DNA of 64,000 bases from Albifimbria verrucaria (taxonomy: Eukaryota > Ascomycota > Sordariomycetes > Hypocreales > Stachybotryaceae). The number at the start of each line of letters is the position of its first letter. The first letter of the stretch is position 1. This document shows positions 47,602 to 59,446 of this stretch, one piece after another. A program made the translations under genes and the position numbers. Where the stretch lies: positions 2,666,001 through 2,730,000 of the forward strand of contig JAHREC010000049.1 in assembly GCA_020081605.1 (NCBI GenBank), written 5' to 3'. The notes below the pieces were generated by a model. That model was not told where the DNA came from, made no database searches, and was given only the letters and a program-made list of their open reading frames with translations.

Positions 47602-48900
47602 ACGCGTCTTTTGTGGCGATGCTTGTACAATGTGTATGATATCTCGGCTACTCCAGTGTACAGTTGGACTTGGGTCAATGAATTCATTTTTGGCAATGGA
47701 GCGTGAGCCCACTTGCATGGTGTCTGATATGATAGTCTGTGCTACTAAAACGCGGTACCATTTTCATTCTTCATAGATAGACAGGGCAAGTATTGCCCGC
47801 CTTTGACCTCGGAGCAGTGACGGTAGCAGGACACGGGTAACACTTATGGGAGTCTGCGCTCGTTGGAAGCACGGAAGGGAAAAGCCTATATCCAAATTCG
47901 ATGGAATAGCAAGGCATCATCTAATACAATAGATGAGCTTGACTCTTCTTTAACAAGTCTTGACAATAGGTATTCTCAAAGCGCACTCATCGAGTATATA
48001 GTTGGCCCTTTTGGGGTGATCTAGATTTAGCAGTTACCGTCTTGCCTCTAGTTAAGGCGGCCAGCCTAGAAGAGGGCATAGAACATATGGCTTCGATTTA
48101 GTAAAACGCACCCTGTTAGAGATAGACAAGAGTATAGTTTGATACTCACGGCACATCAGGTAGGTACGTGAAGAGAAAATGCCGGAGCAGAAGGCTGCGC
48201 AGTAGATCGACGTAAATCAACGTAAATCATCAGGCTATGCAACGAGTCGAGCACTGACGCATGAAAGACTAGGCGGTTCCATCTGAACTTGAGACCCATC
48301 GGGCGATCTGACTGGATCGCAGATAGATTGATGAGGCAGTCGGGAATAGCACGCATGAAGATTATGCGGTGCGGACCTGACGAGTGTTTACGACCTGATT
48401 CATGAAGCAGGGTTTGAAAGAGCAGGCAGGGAGAACAAGCTCCATGTTTTGTCTATCAATCCGGAGGAGACCCATGTTTGGGAGCCACTCTCTGCTTGGG
48501 CCAGCCGGTGAGTCCTTGACCAGAGGCGAATGGGGTTTACTTGAGATGAAACAAGGCTTGTGGTGAGCATGAAGAGGAGGATGGCTATGTCGAGTTGTTT
48601 CGACTTTGGTATGGCGGTAGTCGAAAAGATAAAATAGCAGGAATGTCCCGGAAGGACACAGTATAGGGACGGATTTAGTGCATAACTTGTAGAGAACCCC
48701 ATCTACACAGCACGTACAGCACATTCATTAACTTACACATCTCTGGGCTTCGTTTTTGGTGGTGACACAAGATCACGAGCGACGAACCAGGAGCGTGTTT
48801 CCGTTTACAGTAGGTTCAGCCGAGTTTGGAACACTGCCAGGCCGTGACAGCAGCAGCGCTGCCTTATTGGGGCGGGCAGGCACCGTAAACAGCCACTAAG
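47602..48900. other. intergenic region between bL19m and alpha-actinin genes
   Basis: About 1.3 kb with no supported gene. The left half (47.75-48.3 kb) is A/T-richer. The frames here are short and motif-free. Confidence 0.5.
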
Positions 48901-51582
48901 ATGGATGCTTCTGGCGAGCCCAACAGGGGTTACCCACTGCCACTGCCAGCATTGCCAGCACTACCAGCGCTGCAGCCCGGCAACGGGGATCTCGCTGAAC
49001 GCTTTCCGGAATTTTGTTTACACACCCAAGACTCCCGGGCATCGACACCGACATCATCCCGCTATTCCACCATATCCACCACCTCGACCGTCTCGACCGC
49101 CTTCAGCAGCGCCGATTCCGTCTGCTTCACCTTACGAGACGACCCAGACGGCCCGCCCACCTTTGCCGCCCGGCCCCGGACCTTCAGCGAGCTCTCTAGC
49201 CCAAGCTCAAGCGCTGGTACCCCGCGGAGCCGGCGGGACAAGAAGGACTTGCAGGCTGCCAGACAGCAGCGAACCGGCAGCACCAGCCGATCCATTGTCG
49301 GCTTCAACAAGGCTGCTGCATCCCCGGGGAGGAGGTTTCAGAGGACCTCCAGCACGCCTGCTGACGCACTCGCCGCCCTCGAGCCACCCCACGATCAAGG
49401 CCTGACGAGGATGGCTTTTGCGGAGCAGCAGAGATGGATCACGGTCCAGCAAAAGACCTTTACTAAATGGTGAGCTCTGACCCTACTAGCCATTGATTCC
49501 CTCGACGCTTGCTTACACTCAACGACAGGTTGAACACCAAGCTCGAAGCTCGGGAGCTCGAGGTGAAGGATCTCGTGGCCGACCTCAGTGATGGTGTTAG
49601 TAGATGACTCCCCTTAATTTCTTGGCTCCATGGCCACACCGAATGGTTCATCCTAACAAATCGTCCACAGGTCCTCCTCATCCACCTCCTCGAGTGTCTG
49701 TCCAACGAGTCTCTCGGTCGTTATGCCGCCAAGCCCAAGCTCCGTGTACAACGATTCGAGAATGCCAACCTGGCGCTCGACTTCATCAAATCCAGGGGTA
49801 TCCAGATGACCAACATCGGAGCCGAGGATGTCGTTGACGGAAACCGCAAGATTGTTCTCGGCCTCATATGGACCCTGATTCTCCGTTTCACCATTAGCGA
49901 CATCAACGAGGAGGGAATGTCGGCCAAAGAAGGTCTGCTCCTTTGGTGTCAACGAAAGACGGCTTGCTACGACGAAGTTGAAGTCCGAGACTTCAGCAGC
50001 AGTTGGAATGATGGATTGGCCTTCTGTGCCCTGTTGGATATACACCGGCCCGATCTCATCGACTACGATGCTCTCGACAAGAGCGACCACCGTGGCAATA
50101 TGACCCTCGCCTTCGACATTGCTCACAAGGAGATCGGAATTCCCCGATTGCTCGACGTGGAGGACGTCTGTGATGTCGCCAAACCCGACGAACGTAGTTT
50201 GATGACGTACATTGCCTACTGGTTCCATGCTTTCTCGCAAATGGAAAAGGTGGAAAATGCTGGTCGTCGTGTGGAGAAGTTTGTCAACAACATGCAAGGT
50301 GCTTGGGAGATGCAGAGTGCCTATGAGAGGCGTATGAGGGCGCTACTTAAAAGCATCAAGGAGCAGATCGAGCAGTGGCAGCAAGCCAAGTTCGAGGGCA
50401 CCTACGCCGACGCCAAGCAACAAGCCAATGAATTTATGGCATACAAGAAGGGCCAGAAGCGAGACTGGGTCGCAGAGAAGAGTGATCTGGCCACGCTTCT
50501 GGGCAACATTAAGACAAAGCTGGGTACCTACCGTCTACGGCCATATGATCCCCGGCGGATGTTCGATTAGAAGCATTGGAGAAAGAGTGGAACAACTTGT
50601 CACAAGCGGAGATGCACCGAGCCCAATTGATCAATGAGACCATCAGAGAGTAAGTACACCTGTTTATAGTGGAACGAGTCGAGACGACTAACATCAGGCA
50701 GTATAAAAAACGCTCTACGAAAGTCTTTCGCCGACAAGGCCAACGATTTTGCCATGGCGCTCAACACCATGCAACTGGCCATCTCCGGCCTTGACGGTGA
50801 CGTGGAAGACCAGTTGCATCATGTCAGGAAATTGAGCGACAACTTGTCGCCGCTAGACAAATATCTCGAGACAATCGCCGCCGTCGACGCCAAATGCCAG
50901 GAGGCCAACATTGAGGAAAACGACTTTACTACCTACACCTACGACGAGCTCGCTTACGAGCTTGGCTTGAGTCAAGTCATCGGTACAGAAGAAACTAGCG
51001 TTCCTGGAGAACCAGATGGTGGCGAGGAGCATGACCAACCTGACGCCCATACAGCTGGAAGAATTCGAGAGCGTGTTCCGTCACTTCGACCGGGATGATA
51101 CCAACTCGTTGGCTGAGCTGGAGTTCAGTGCGGCGTTGGCCTCTTTGGGGCTCGTGTTCTCGGAGGATGAGATGCATGACTACTTCCTGGACACATCTGG
51201 CGGCCGTGATCACGTCACCTTTGAGCAGTTCATCCGTTTCATGGTGGAGGTGACGGAGGATCAGAACACGGCAGAGCAGGTGTTCCAATCGTTCCGAGAA
51301 GTGGCTGACGGCAAACCATACGTGACAGAAATGGACCTGCGGCACAGCCTGGTCCCTGACGAGGTCATCGATCAGCTTATCGAGATGATGCCTCAGCATA
51401 AAGGGCCGGATACGTCCGAGGACCGCGGGATGCCGCAGTATGACTATATCTCCTTCATGGAAAAGCTGATAAACGAGCAGAATGAGGCCGGGGAAGCGCC
51501 AAGTGGGGTCCTTCAGGACAGAACAAATCACAGCAACGTGGGTGCACGAGCAGAAACCAAAGTCAACGGCGTTGGGGGCTGA
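48901..51582 (+). CDS. alpha-actinin (actin cross-linking protein)
   Basis: Alpha-actinin bundles actin filaments at the cytokinetic ring. A 160-residue Ser/Pro-rich disordered N-terminus precedes the first CH domain (QQKTFTKWLNTKLEARELEV, LLIHLLECLSNESLGRY) and the second (LLLWCQRKTACYDEVEVRDF). The rod is short and helical (KFVNNMQGAWEMQSAYERRM onward), as in fungal alpha-actinins with one or two spectrin repeats. The C-terminal EF-hand region has FRHFDRDDTNSLAELEF and VTFEQFIRFM. Exons are 48901-49469, 49529-49595, 49671-50649 and from 50702; the last acceptor is CAGGCAG, giving IRDIKNALRKSF. One base is missing from CCCC at 50550-50553. Near 50987-50995 the frame moves by +1 before KLAFLENQMVARSM, meaning one extra or two lost bases. 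The end is TGA at 51580-51582, and the length is about 830 residues. Confidence 0.93.
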
Positions 51583-51859
51583 GTTGCTTGGGGATAGGCC
51601 GATAGGAACAGGGGGTTAGCATGGGAGGAAGGGAGGGGCGTGCGGCCAACGCAGGGCTGAAGAAGGCACAAGAAAAAAAAGACAACAACAGGAGGTTAGA
51701 CTTGTTCGAAGATGGTCAGCGGTTTCGGTTATTCGTTTGAATGCATCATTGGGGTGTTCATGGTGGGATATGGGTCGCTGGCGGGCAAATGGATATCGAG
51801 CAGGTTATACCAGATAGTGAATTGATAGTATTTACAGATTTAATCTAGAATGTAACAAG

Positions 51860-51881
51860 TTTTCTTTCTTTCTTTCTTTCT
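51860..51881. repeat. (TTTC)n tetranucleotide repeat
   Basis: Five uninterrupted TTTC units in the 3' flank of the alpha-actinin gene. Confidence 0.85.
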
Positions 51882-52206
51882 CACCCTAGGGACCCAGGGT
51901 CTCGTCACGATGGTTACAGACAGGGCTGCTTACTGTAACGAAGCGCGCAGGCCCTTCGGAACAGGGACGGGGACCTTTCAGGGGAGGGCTGTGCGGCGCG
52001 GGACATTGACACGTCGATCCGGTGGTTCAATCTTGAAGATAGTTTATTTTGCAAGGGCTTCTTCATCATCTAAGGTGCGTTGGTCCTGTCTGATGTAATT
52101 GCAATGCAGGTTGATACCGTGGAGTAGCTGATGTGCGCAGCCACGCCAGCCTTACCAGCCCCATCCTCATTCTGACGATAATTCCGTTTCTGACGGTTGC
52201 ACAGGT

Positions 52207-52262
52207 GGTGGGGAGGGAGGGAGGGAGGAAGCAAGCAGGCAGGCAGGCTGGCAGGCGAGCAG
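52207..52262. repeat. compound GGGA / GCAG purine-rich repeat
   Basis: GGGA units are followed by AAGC and then GCAG units. The strand is almost purely purine plus C. Confidence 0.75.
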
Positions 52263-53159
52263 CGGGCCTTTTGTCTAGTGGGAGTGGGCGTTGAGCGACG
52301 CCGAGACTTTCTCGAAAAATGTATCCGTAAACTGAACCGAGCGTGGACGGGGGTGCAGGAGAAGACCGTGGTTGTGAGTTGGGTGAATGGTGGTGTCTGT
52401 CGCTGGGCATGTAAGTTAAGTTGAACGAGGCAGGTCTTTGCAGCGCAGTGCTGTGCCGTGCAGTGCTGCGTGATTTGTGATGTGATATTAGTATTAGTCC
52501 TACGAATTGATATTATTTATTATCTGCATGGTTCTGGAACGCGGGCGGCAGCGGGCATGTGAAAAATGATTGTCGGGTTTCATTGAAAGAAAATCCGCGA
52601 CGTATTCAGATAGAGATATGACTACGGGCGAGGTTGGAAACCGGGTTCTGCGGCGGAGATCTTGGCTTGAAGTGGACGAGGATGCCGAGTTCGGCGATTA
52701 GACGGGGGCCTACTCTGTAATCCGTAGGTCGGTGGTTTTTGGGGGCTTGTTAGTATGAGTAGTAACTGCATAGTAGTCTAACAGCTCGTGGATCTCGCCA
52801 CTTGTCAGAAGCTGCTTCTGCTGTACTTCTTAAACACGGTGGATGGAAAATATCGGCCGAGTTCTAGAAAACCTACACCCCATCGCATCGTTACAGTTGC
52901 AAGGAGCCCACGAGGTTGTAAGCTGACGGCGTTTCTGCCCATACCTTTCTCATCTTACCTTGCCCTTCCTGATAGATCTATTGCCTTGTCTGTGCTGGTG
53001 CCGGAGCTGGTGCTGGCGCTGTAAGTCGACCGAGTAAGGCGAGTTGCTCAGGTACACGAGACTTGTGCCCCAGGCGTCTGGACCCGCGCTCAGCGCCTTT
53101 TAGCCTCCCCGTTGGACGACCCAGCACCGCGTTTAGGGTAGGGTGCTCTTCGCCGCCAA

Positions 53160-53173
53160 GTACCTGTACCTCA
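53160..53173 (+). promoter_or_regulatory. 14-bp motif GTACCTGTACCTCA, copy 3
   Basis: An exact copy 85 nt upstream of the D-2HG dehydrogenase start codon, in the same orientation as the gene. Confidence 0.5.
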
Positions 53174-53257
53174 ACCTCGCCCGGCCACACCCCCAAAGCG
53201 CTGCACTTCCGCTAAGCAAAATCTCATACATCAGAGAGCTTCAACCAACAACAAGCG

Positions 53258-55086
53258 ATGGCCTCACGCACCAAGCTGTTGCGGGCTCTGCCGGCTCGCA
53301 CCCGGCCCCTGGGCCTCGCAGTCTCCAGGCCGCTCGCAGCCGCCCAGCCCGCGCTCGTCTCCAGGGCCTTTGCGACCTCCAGCCCCAGCCGTTTCGCCTC
53401 GTCTCCGGCATCGCTGGGAGCCAAGCTCACCTCAGAGAAATACCCAGCCATCAAGCGTGACGCCCGCTTCAAGCAGCTCACGCCTGAGCACGTCGCCTAC
53501 TTCAAGGAGCTGCTTGGCGCTGACTCTGCCCTCGTCGACGGCGTCAACCAGGATGCCCAGGGCGACATTGAGCCCTTCAATGAGGACTGGATGCACAAGT
53601 ATCGCGGCCAGTGCCGCCTTGTCCTCAAGCCCGCATCCACCGAGGACGTCAGCAAGATCCTCAAGTACTGCAACGACAACCTGCTGGCCGTTGTGCCCCA
53701 GGGTGGTAACACCGGCTTGGTGGGTGGCTCGGTCCCTGTCTTTGATGAGATCGTCATCAACATGAGCCGCATGAATCAAATCCACTCCTTCGACGAGGTC
53801 AGTGGCTCCTGGTCGTCGACGCCGGATGCATCCTCGAGGTCGCCGACCAATTCCTCGCCGGTAAGGGTTACATCTTCCCCTTGACCTCGGTGCCAAGGGC
53901 TCGTGCCATATCGGCGGCAACGTGTCCACCAATGCCGGCGGACTCCGCCTCCTGCGCTATGGCAGCCTCCACGGCACTGTTCTGGGCGTTGAGGCTGTCC
54001 TGCCCGACGGCACCATCATGAATGATCTGTGCACCCTCCGTAAGAACAACACCGGCTATGACCTGAAGCAGCTCTTCATCGGAGCCGAGGGCACCATTGG
54101 CATCATCACCAAGATCGCCATCCACTGTCCCCAGCGATCCTCTGCAGTCAATGTTGCCTTTTTCGGCCTAGAGTCTTATGAGAAGGCCCAATTGGCCTTC
54201 AGGGAGGCCAAAACCCAGCTGTCGGAAATCCTGTCGGCCTTTGAGCTCATGGATGCCGACAGCCAGCGCTTCGTCCACACCGTCAAGGGTGATCGGAAGC
54301 CCTTGGAGGGCGAGCACCCTTCTATTGCCTGATCGAGACAAGCGGTTCCAATGCCGACCACGACTACGAGAAGCTGGAGAAGTTCCTCGAGGACGTCATG
54401 GGCAAGGAGGTCGTCTCCGACGGTGTTGTGGCCCAGGACGAGACCCAGGCCAAGGCTCTCTGGGCCTGGCGCGAGGGCATCACCGAGTGTCTCGGCCACT
54501 GGGGTGGTGTTTACAAGTACGACGTCTCCATCCCGCTCAAGGAGATGTATAGCCTTGTAGACGATGTTAAGGCACGGATGGAGGAGCAGGGCTTGCTCGG
54601 AGATACGGACGAGCATCCCGTGGTGGGTGTTGTTGGTTACGGCCACATGGGCGACTCTAACCTCCACCTCAACGTCCCCGTCAGGCGGTATGACGTGGCT
54701 GTTGAGCGCGCTCTGGAGCCCTACGTGTACGAGTGGATTGCGAAGCGCAGCGGCAGCATTAGCGCTGAGCACGGGCTAGGACTTGCCAAGAAGGACTTTG
54801 TCGGCTACAGCAAGGACGAGACCATGCTCAGGTTGATGAAGCAGATTAAGAACTTGTATGATCCGGTAAGTCAGCAATTGGTTCTCTTTCATTCAGGTTT
54901 CACTACCTTTATGTCAACTGAACGTTGGCATAAAACCACACACACTCCATTATGACGCGTTGTACAAAACTCTCACATGGGTTCATGTGTGCTTCGCACA
55001 TGACTCTATCATGATGACCCAAAAGAGAAAAAAGACTAACACGACCAATGCAGAACGGTATCATGAACCCTTACAAGTACATCTAA
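53258..55086 (+). CDS. DLD2: mitochondrial FAD-linked D-2-hydroxyglutarate / D-lactate dehydrogenase
   Basis: The enzyme oxidises D-2-hydroxy acids, passing electrons through FAD. The presequence is [20 protein letters not shown]. The FAD-binding PCMH domain shows [19 protein letters not shown] and [20 protein letters not shown]. The YGSLHG form is typical of the D-2-hydroxyglutarate subgroup (yeast Dld2/Dld3, human D2HGDH). The C-terminal FAD-oxidase block has [16 protein letters not shown] and [13 protein letters not shown]. The last intron (54866-55053, 188 nt) leads to [10 protein letters not shown] and TAA at 55084-55086. One base is missing near 53803-53808, one from CCCC at 53877-53880 (restoring [12 protein letters not shown]) and one from CCC at 54317-54319 (restoring [13 protein letters not shown]). 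Length is about 545 residues. Substrate preference between D-2HG and D-lactate cannot be fixed from sequence. Confidence 0.92.
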
Positions 55087-57172
55087 GGTGATGTGCCGAG
55101 CGGAGTGGGCCGCTCAGCCACTTGGGAACCGGGTCCATGGAATCATTTTGGCGTTGTACTCTTCTTCTTCTTACCGTAATCGGACTAAATACCGGCTTCT
55201 GCTGGGACGGTAGACAATGATGGACGGCTTCTACCCGACCCATCGAGCCGCCGAGATGAAAGTTGACCTCTCGGCTGTATTTTTAGGGCGCTCAAACTCA
55301 CATTTGCGCTTGATAAGAGCGGGTAAGCGTTGCCGGCGCATAGAGTCTACCATCCAGACGGGTTTAGGCGAGACATGTGCTGGGATCGGCCGTCTGCATT
55401 TTCTAGGGTCATTGTACATTACCCAAACTGGTAGTCTCGCAACCTGATGCTCACTTACACACTAAGAGCAAAGAAAGAAAGAAACCATATAGTTTAGTTT
55501 GATTTACTGTGGGTTGTAAGCTTGAGGTGGAGAAGCACGGGGCCGAGGGAACCGATAGAAAAGAAAAAAGACGGTTGGTTGTGACAAGTGCAGCCTGGGG
55601 ACTGCAAGCTTGAAGTTGCTGCCCCAGGGGTTACCCATGTCAACGAATGTGCTTTGTTCCTTGCATACGGGATGTGACCTGGGACTTGGCTGTTGGTTGG
55701 AGCGTAAACTCGAACAATGATTCGCAACACCACAAATACTGCATAGGCACTTTGGTGCACTTTGGTTGCAGGACGGGCCTTTGTGACTGTCGACCAACTA
55801 ACACGCAGAAACCAGGGAGCAGGGAGATGAGGGACTTCGATACGAATGTTCAGGCCATGGGTTGGGTTGCGATGTTGAATCCTTAGATGCATCACCACTT
55901 GGCCGGCATATGAACCGGTTAGATCATACGTTGGTGTTAAATGATGGCGTTGCGAGTGCGCGTCCTTGATTCGCTGCTTCATCTGGTGGGTTTACACGGT
56001 TGCTTGACAGGCCTTGAACGACGGATTACCACATTAGTACCGCCATTCGGACAGATCCATTAATTGAACCGGGGTCACGGACGAGATACCTTGCTCCCAG
56101 TGCTGCTTGGTAATGCATGCGCGCCGCGGCGCAGATATGCTGTCCGTCCGGCGGCCGACGATGGTTGCATGGGTTGGCAGTGACCCGATGATTGAGACAG
56201 ATGACTCTTCGAACAAGTCCCGGTCGATTGTCTCCGAAGGGTTTAGTAGTAAGCCTCCTCCTTTAGTCGCTCTCTGCCAAGTGGACTGCTCACCATGACT
56301 TGGCTCTCGCTTGCTCCCGTTTACTCCCTCAGTCTGGCATCGCTTCCGTCAAAGACTTTGCTGCTCAATTGTAGAGACCCTTCATCGGTCGTGAAGCTGA
56401 ACCCATGCGGGCGTCATCACGGTTCTTTGGCAAGGACCTTTTTCGTATGCTGCATCTTGCACTTACACCCCTGTCGATTCTGGTGAGTGCGGCAGCCAAC
56501 GAGAGGTAGGAATGGGCCATCCATGTCAGCCTTATGAAACCACCTCCCCACGGCTCATCGTCTGTCCTGCCTTAAAGGTGTTCCTGCTCGCCTACACCCC
56601 CAGGAACTGATATCATAGCTCATTAATATGATGGCCTGTGCAGAAAATCATCCTGCCCAGTCAACGGCCAACACATCCCGATGGCATGCGTCTAATCCTT
56701 CCCTCCCCACTACACGCCCCTCCTCTTCAGCCTTGTACCCGTCCTAGTCGCTGAGTCGCACATAGTACGCTTCAGCTGGACAGGACCCCAGGCCTGCTTA
56801 AGCTCGATTGCGGTTCATGTCATGGGCGCATATTATTTGCCAATGTCACGGAATCCCTGTCTCTCCACACTCTACGCGTGGTCATAGCCTTGCAGGGTGG
56901 GGTCCGTTCATGATAGTGCCAACTACACGGGTGTCCTGGTGTGGATGAATGCTTCTAGGGAGAGTCCACAGGTTCGGCACGAACTGTTTAGGGGCACGGG
57001 GCTGTCAAGGGTGCGATGACATGATGAGTCTGTCAGTATATAGAACCTCAATGGCAGCTCCATCTTCAAGCAATCCCCAGGGACCACATGTGAAAACTCA
57101 ACCCATTTGTAAAGACCACCTACGTTGAGACCCCGACCAACACCGATTTACATCTTTGACGTTGACGACACC
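55087..57172. other. intergenic region upstream of the Zn2Cys6 regulator
   Basis: About 2.1 kb with no supported gene; frames are short and without motifs. The right half is the long promoter of the Zn2Cys6 gene. Confidence 0.5.
57037..57043 (+). promoter_or_regulatory. TATA-like element upstream of the Zn2Cys6 gene
   Basis: TATATAG lies 130 nt before the chosen start codon, a plausible spacing for a fungal core promoter. Match only. Confidence 0.35.
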
Positions 57173-58802
57173 ATGGTGGGCGTTCCCGGAAAATTCAAGG
57201 GCTGTGAAACCTGCCGACGCAGGCGTGTCAAGGTTCGTCGCATATTCACCCTGTTTCGTCGAAGCTTCTTCTTACACAACCAAAAGTGTAGCAACGAACG
57301 ACCGTACTGCCAGACCTGTATAAGCAAAGGGAGGCAATGCGAAGGCTATGAGAGAGAGCGTGTTTTCATCACCGGCACGATTGAGACCAAAGGTCGTGTT
57401 GCCTCGCACCCCAAGAAGACTGCATCGTCAAAGCAGAGGGCAAAGTCTACTGATAGCAGAGACCGACGGGCAGAAGTCCTACCGACGCCACCGCTCAGTT
57501 CGGCATGGGAGAACCATGTATCCTTGTCCAACAATACGATCGACTACCCTGTTCTGGTAACAGCACTGCAAACGAGCTTGCCTGATATCGCAGTTGAGAA
57601 TGTGGGCCATGATGGTGCTACCGGCTTCAAGCTTCGGCTTCCGCCGTACACTCCGGCCGAAGTGCACCCTGTTCGCAGTGGAGAGGCCTTTGATGCTGAG
57701 GCGCGCTGTTTTGTGTGCCTCGCAAGCATCGCTGAGGCGAGCAGTTCGACCGGCGAGAACTACTGCGCCTTTTTGTTCCAGGTTCGTGCCATGGTGAATC
57801 ATGGTCTCCTAGTTCATGTACTGATCTCTTTCTTAGAATAATATGAATACCTCCCCATCGGGTAGTGTGTCCACTTGGCAACTCACTCCAGACCAGATGA
57901 ACATGGTGCAGAGGCTAGGACCTACACACTTCAGTTCATTCCCAGACCACTATTTCTTCGTTCGGATATACCGTCCGATGGCTGTAAGTCCAAAGCCTTG
58001 GTAGCCTCATGTCAAATCTAACGCTCTTTAGCTGAGTGTCGCTCTGTTGAGCCGTCGAGAAACATTTCTCTCAGCTCCAGACTGGACAATGCTACCATGG
58101 GAGAACCACCCCAAGTCATTGCTTGATCAGCTCTTCGACCTTATGCTGTTTCTCCCTTCCATATTCGCTCGAACGGATCGGCTAGTCCCTCAACAGCCCA
58201 CGCTTGCGAGACGCGCAGAAGCTTCAGACCTCCTCCATAACTGCCTTTCACTTGAGAGACAGTTCCATGCATGGCTTGAACAGTCGATTGGCTCGCCAGG
58301 GTTTCGATCGTTGCCCTATTGGACAGCGGACGTCGTCAGCCCTGGAACTGCGATACCATTCTCTAATTCGTACATCTTTCGCGATGGCATGACAGGTCTC
58401 ATGTTCATTTACTACTGGATGTCGCAAATCCTCTTCCATCGATGTATTATCAGCCTGAACAGGGCCATTTTTCAGCCGGTGGTTGATGCATACCCGGATA
58501 TGTGGCCAAATATCCCATCGAACCTTCAGATCGATGAAACACGATACCAAGTCGGCCAAGACCTCGCAGCCAACATCTGCCGAAGCTTGGATTATGTCCT
58601 GGACAACACGATCCAGCCAGATTTACTGCTGGCCCCGATGACTGTAGCCCTTGATCTCTACAAAGAAGTCCATTCCTTGGCTCAAGATGGGCTTCTTGAG
58701 ATGATATGGCTAGAGGCCTTCAAAGACCGATTGACTGAGAAAGGTCAACAGATTGCCAACACTCTGCAGGCACAGAGATGGATCGAGCTGACCAAGTCAT
58801 GA
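57173..58802 (+). CDS. Zn2Cys6 fungal-specific transcription factor
   Basis: This is a nuclear DNA-binding regulator. The binuclear zinc cluster reads CETCRRRRVK then CSNERPYCQTCISKGRQC, i.e. C-x2-C-x6-C-x6-C-x2-C-x6-C, with the first intron (57233-57286) placed just before the third Cys. The protein starts MVGVPGKFKGCETC at 57173; an in-frame ATG at 57125 would add 16 residues and seems unlikely. A Lys/Arg/Ser-rich linker follows. The C-terminal half is the hydrophobic regulatory region, with FVRIYRPMALSVALLSRRET and FIYYWMSQILFHRC. Further introns are at about 57784-57836 and 57984-58032. The stop is TGA at 58800-58802. All frames join without any repair. Length is about 485 residues. The linker and middle region resemble the large Pezizomycotina-specific family with no assigned targets, and nothing nearby suggests a regulated cluster. 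Confidence 0.9.
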
Positions 58803-59446
58803 GACTGTAACAAAAATATTGTAACTGACGAGAAAAATGGGTATATGTGAGGGACTCTTAGATTTGGGCAAGGCAGCTGGACTGCTTTGAGCTGCTTGGT
58901 TGTTCTGTGAATAACCGGGCGTGGGAAACATGGCAATGTAAAGTACAATCTGGGTAATATGTTGGACCTGAAGTAAGAATAATTTCAATAGCTGCTGCAG
59001 CGGGCTGTAGTATAATACACTCATCACTATTTTTTTTCCCAATGGGAACATTGAGGAATTGGCATTGCTGTGTCGTGGTTATAGGAATGAGTGGCCATGA
59101 TTAAGGCAGCCAGCCTCAGGTACCTTCAAGTGTACATTGGTAGGCTTGCAATAAGTGTCTCTTGCAACTGGCACTGTGCAACGGCTCGCCACCACTTTCT
59201 TCCGGCCAGGTTGTCAGAGCTCAAGCCACACTACTTGAGGCTGAGGCACCACAGTGTACGGTGGTGGGCAGTACAGCGGGTAGGCTGCCAGTTCTGACGA
59301 AGCTCCCAAGCTACCTCATTCCGTAGATCGCGCCAACTGCAACCCGCCTCTACCAGACACCAAACGACTTGAGACTCCGTATTAACGCAGCGTTCTTGCC
59401 TCTGCCCATATTTATTTCTGCGTCACCCACGATAAATCAGTAGACC
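58803..59446. other. intergenic region between the Zn2Cys6 gene and PRE6
   Basis: About 640 nt with no gene seen. It should hold the PRE6 promoter; one AGGTACC lies near 59116. Confidence 0.5.

Larger units (their letters stand above)
51583..53257. other. intergenic region between alpha-actinin and D-2HG dehydrogenase genes
   Basis: About 1.7 kb with no supported gene. It contains two simple repeats (51860-51881 and 52207-52262) and, near its right end, one copy of the 14-bp motif. Confidence 0.5.
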
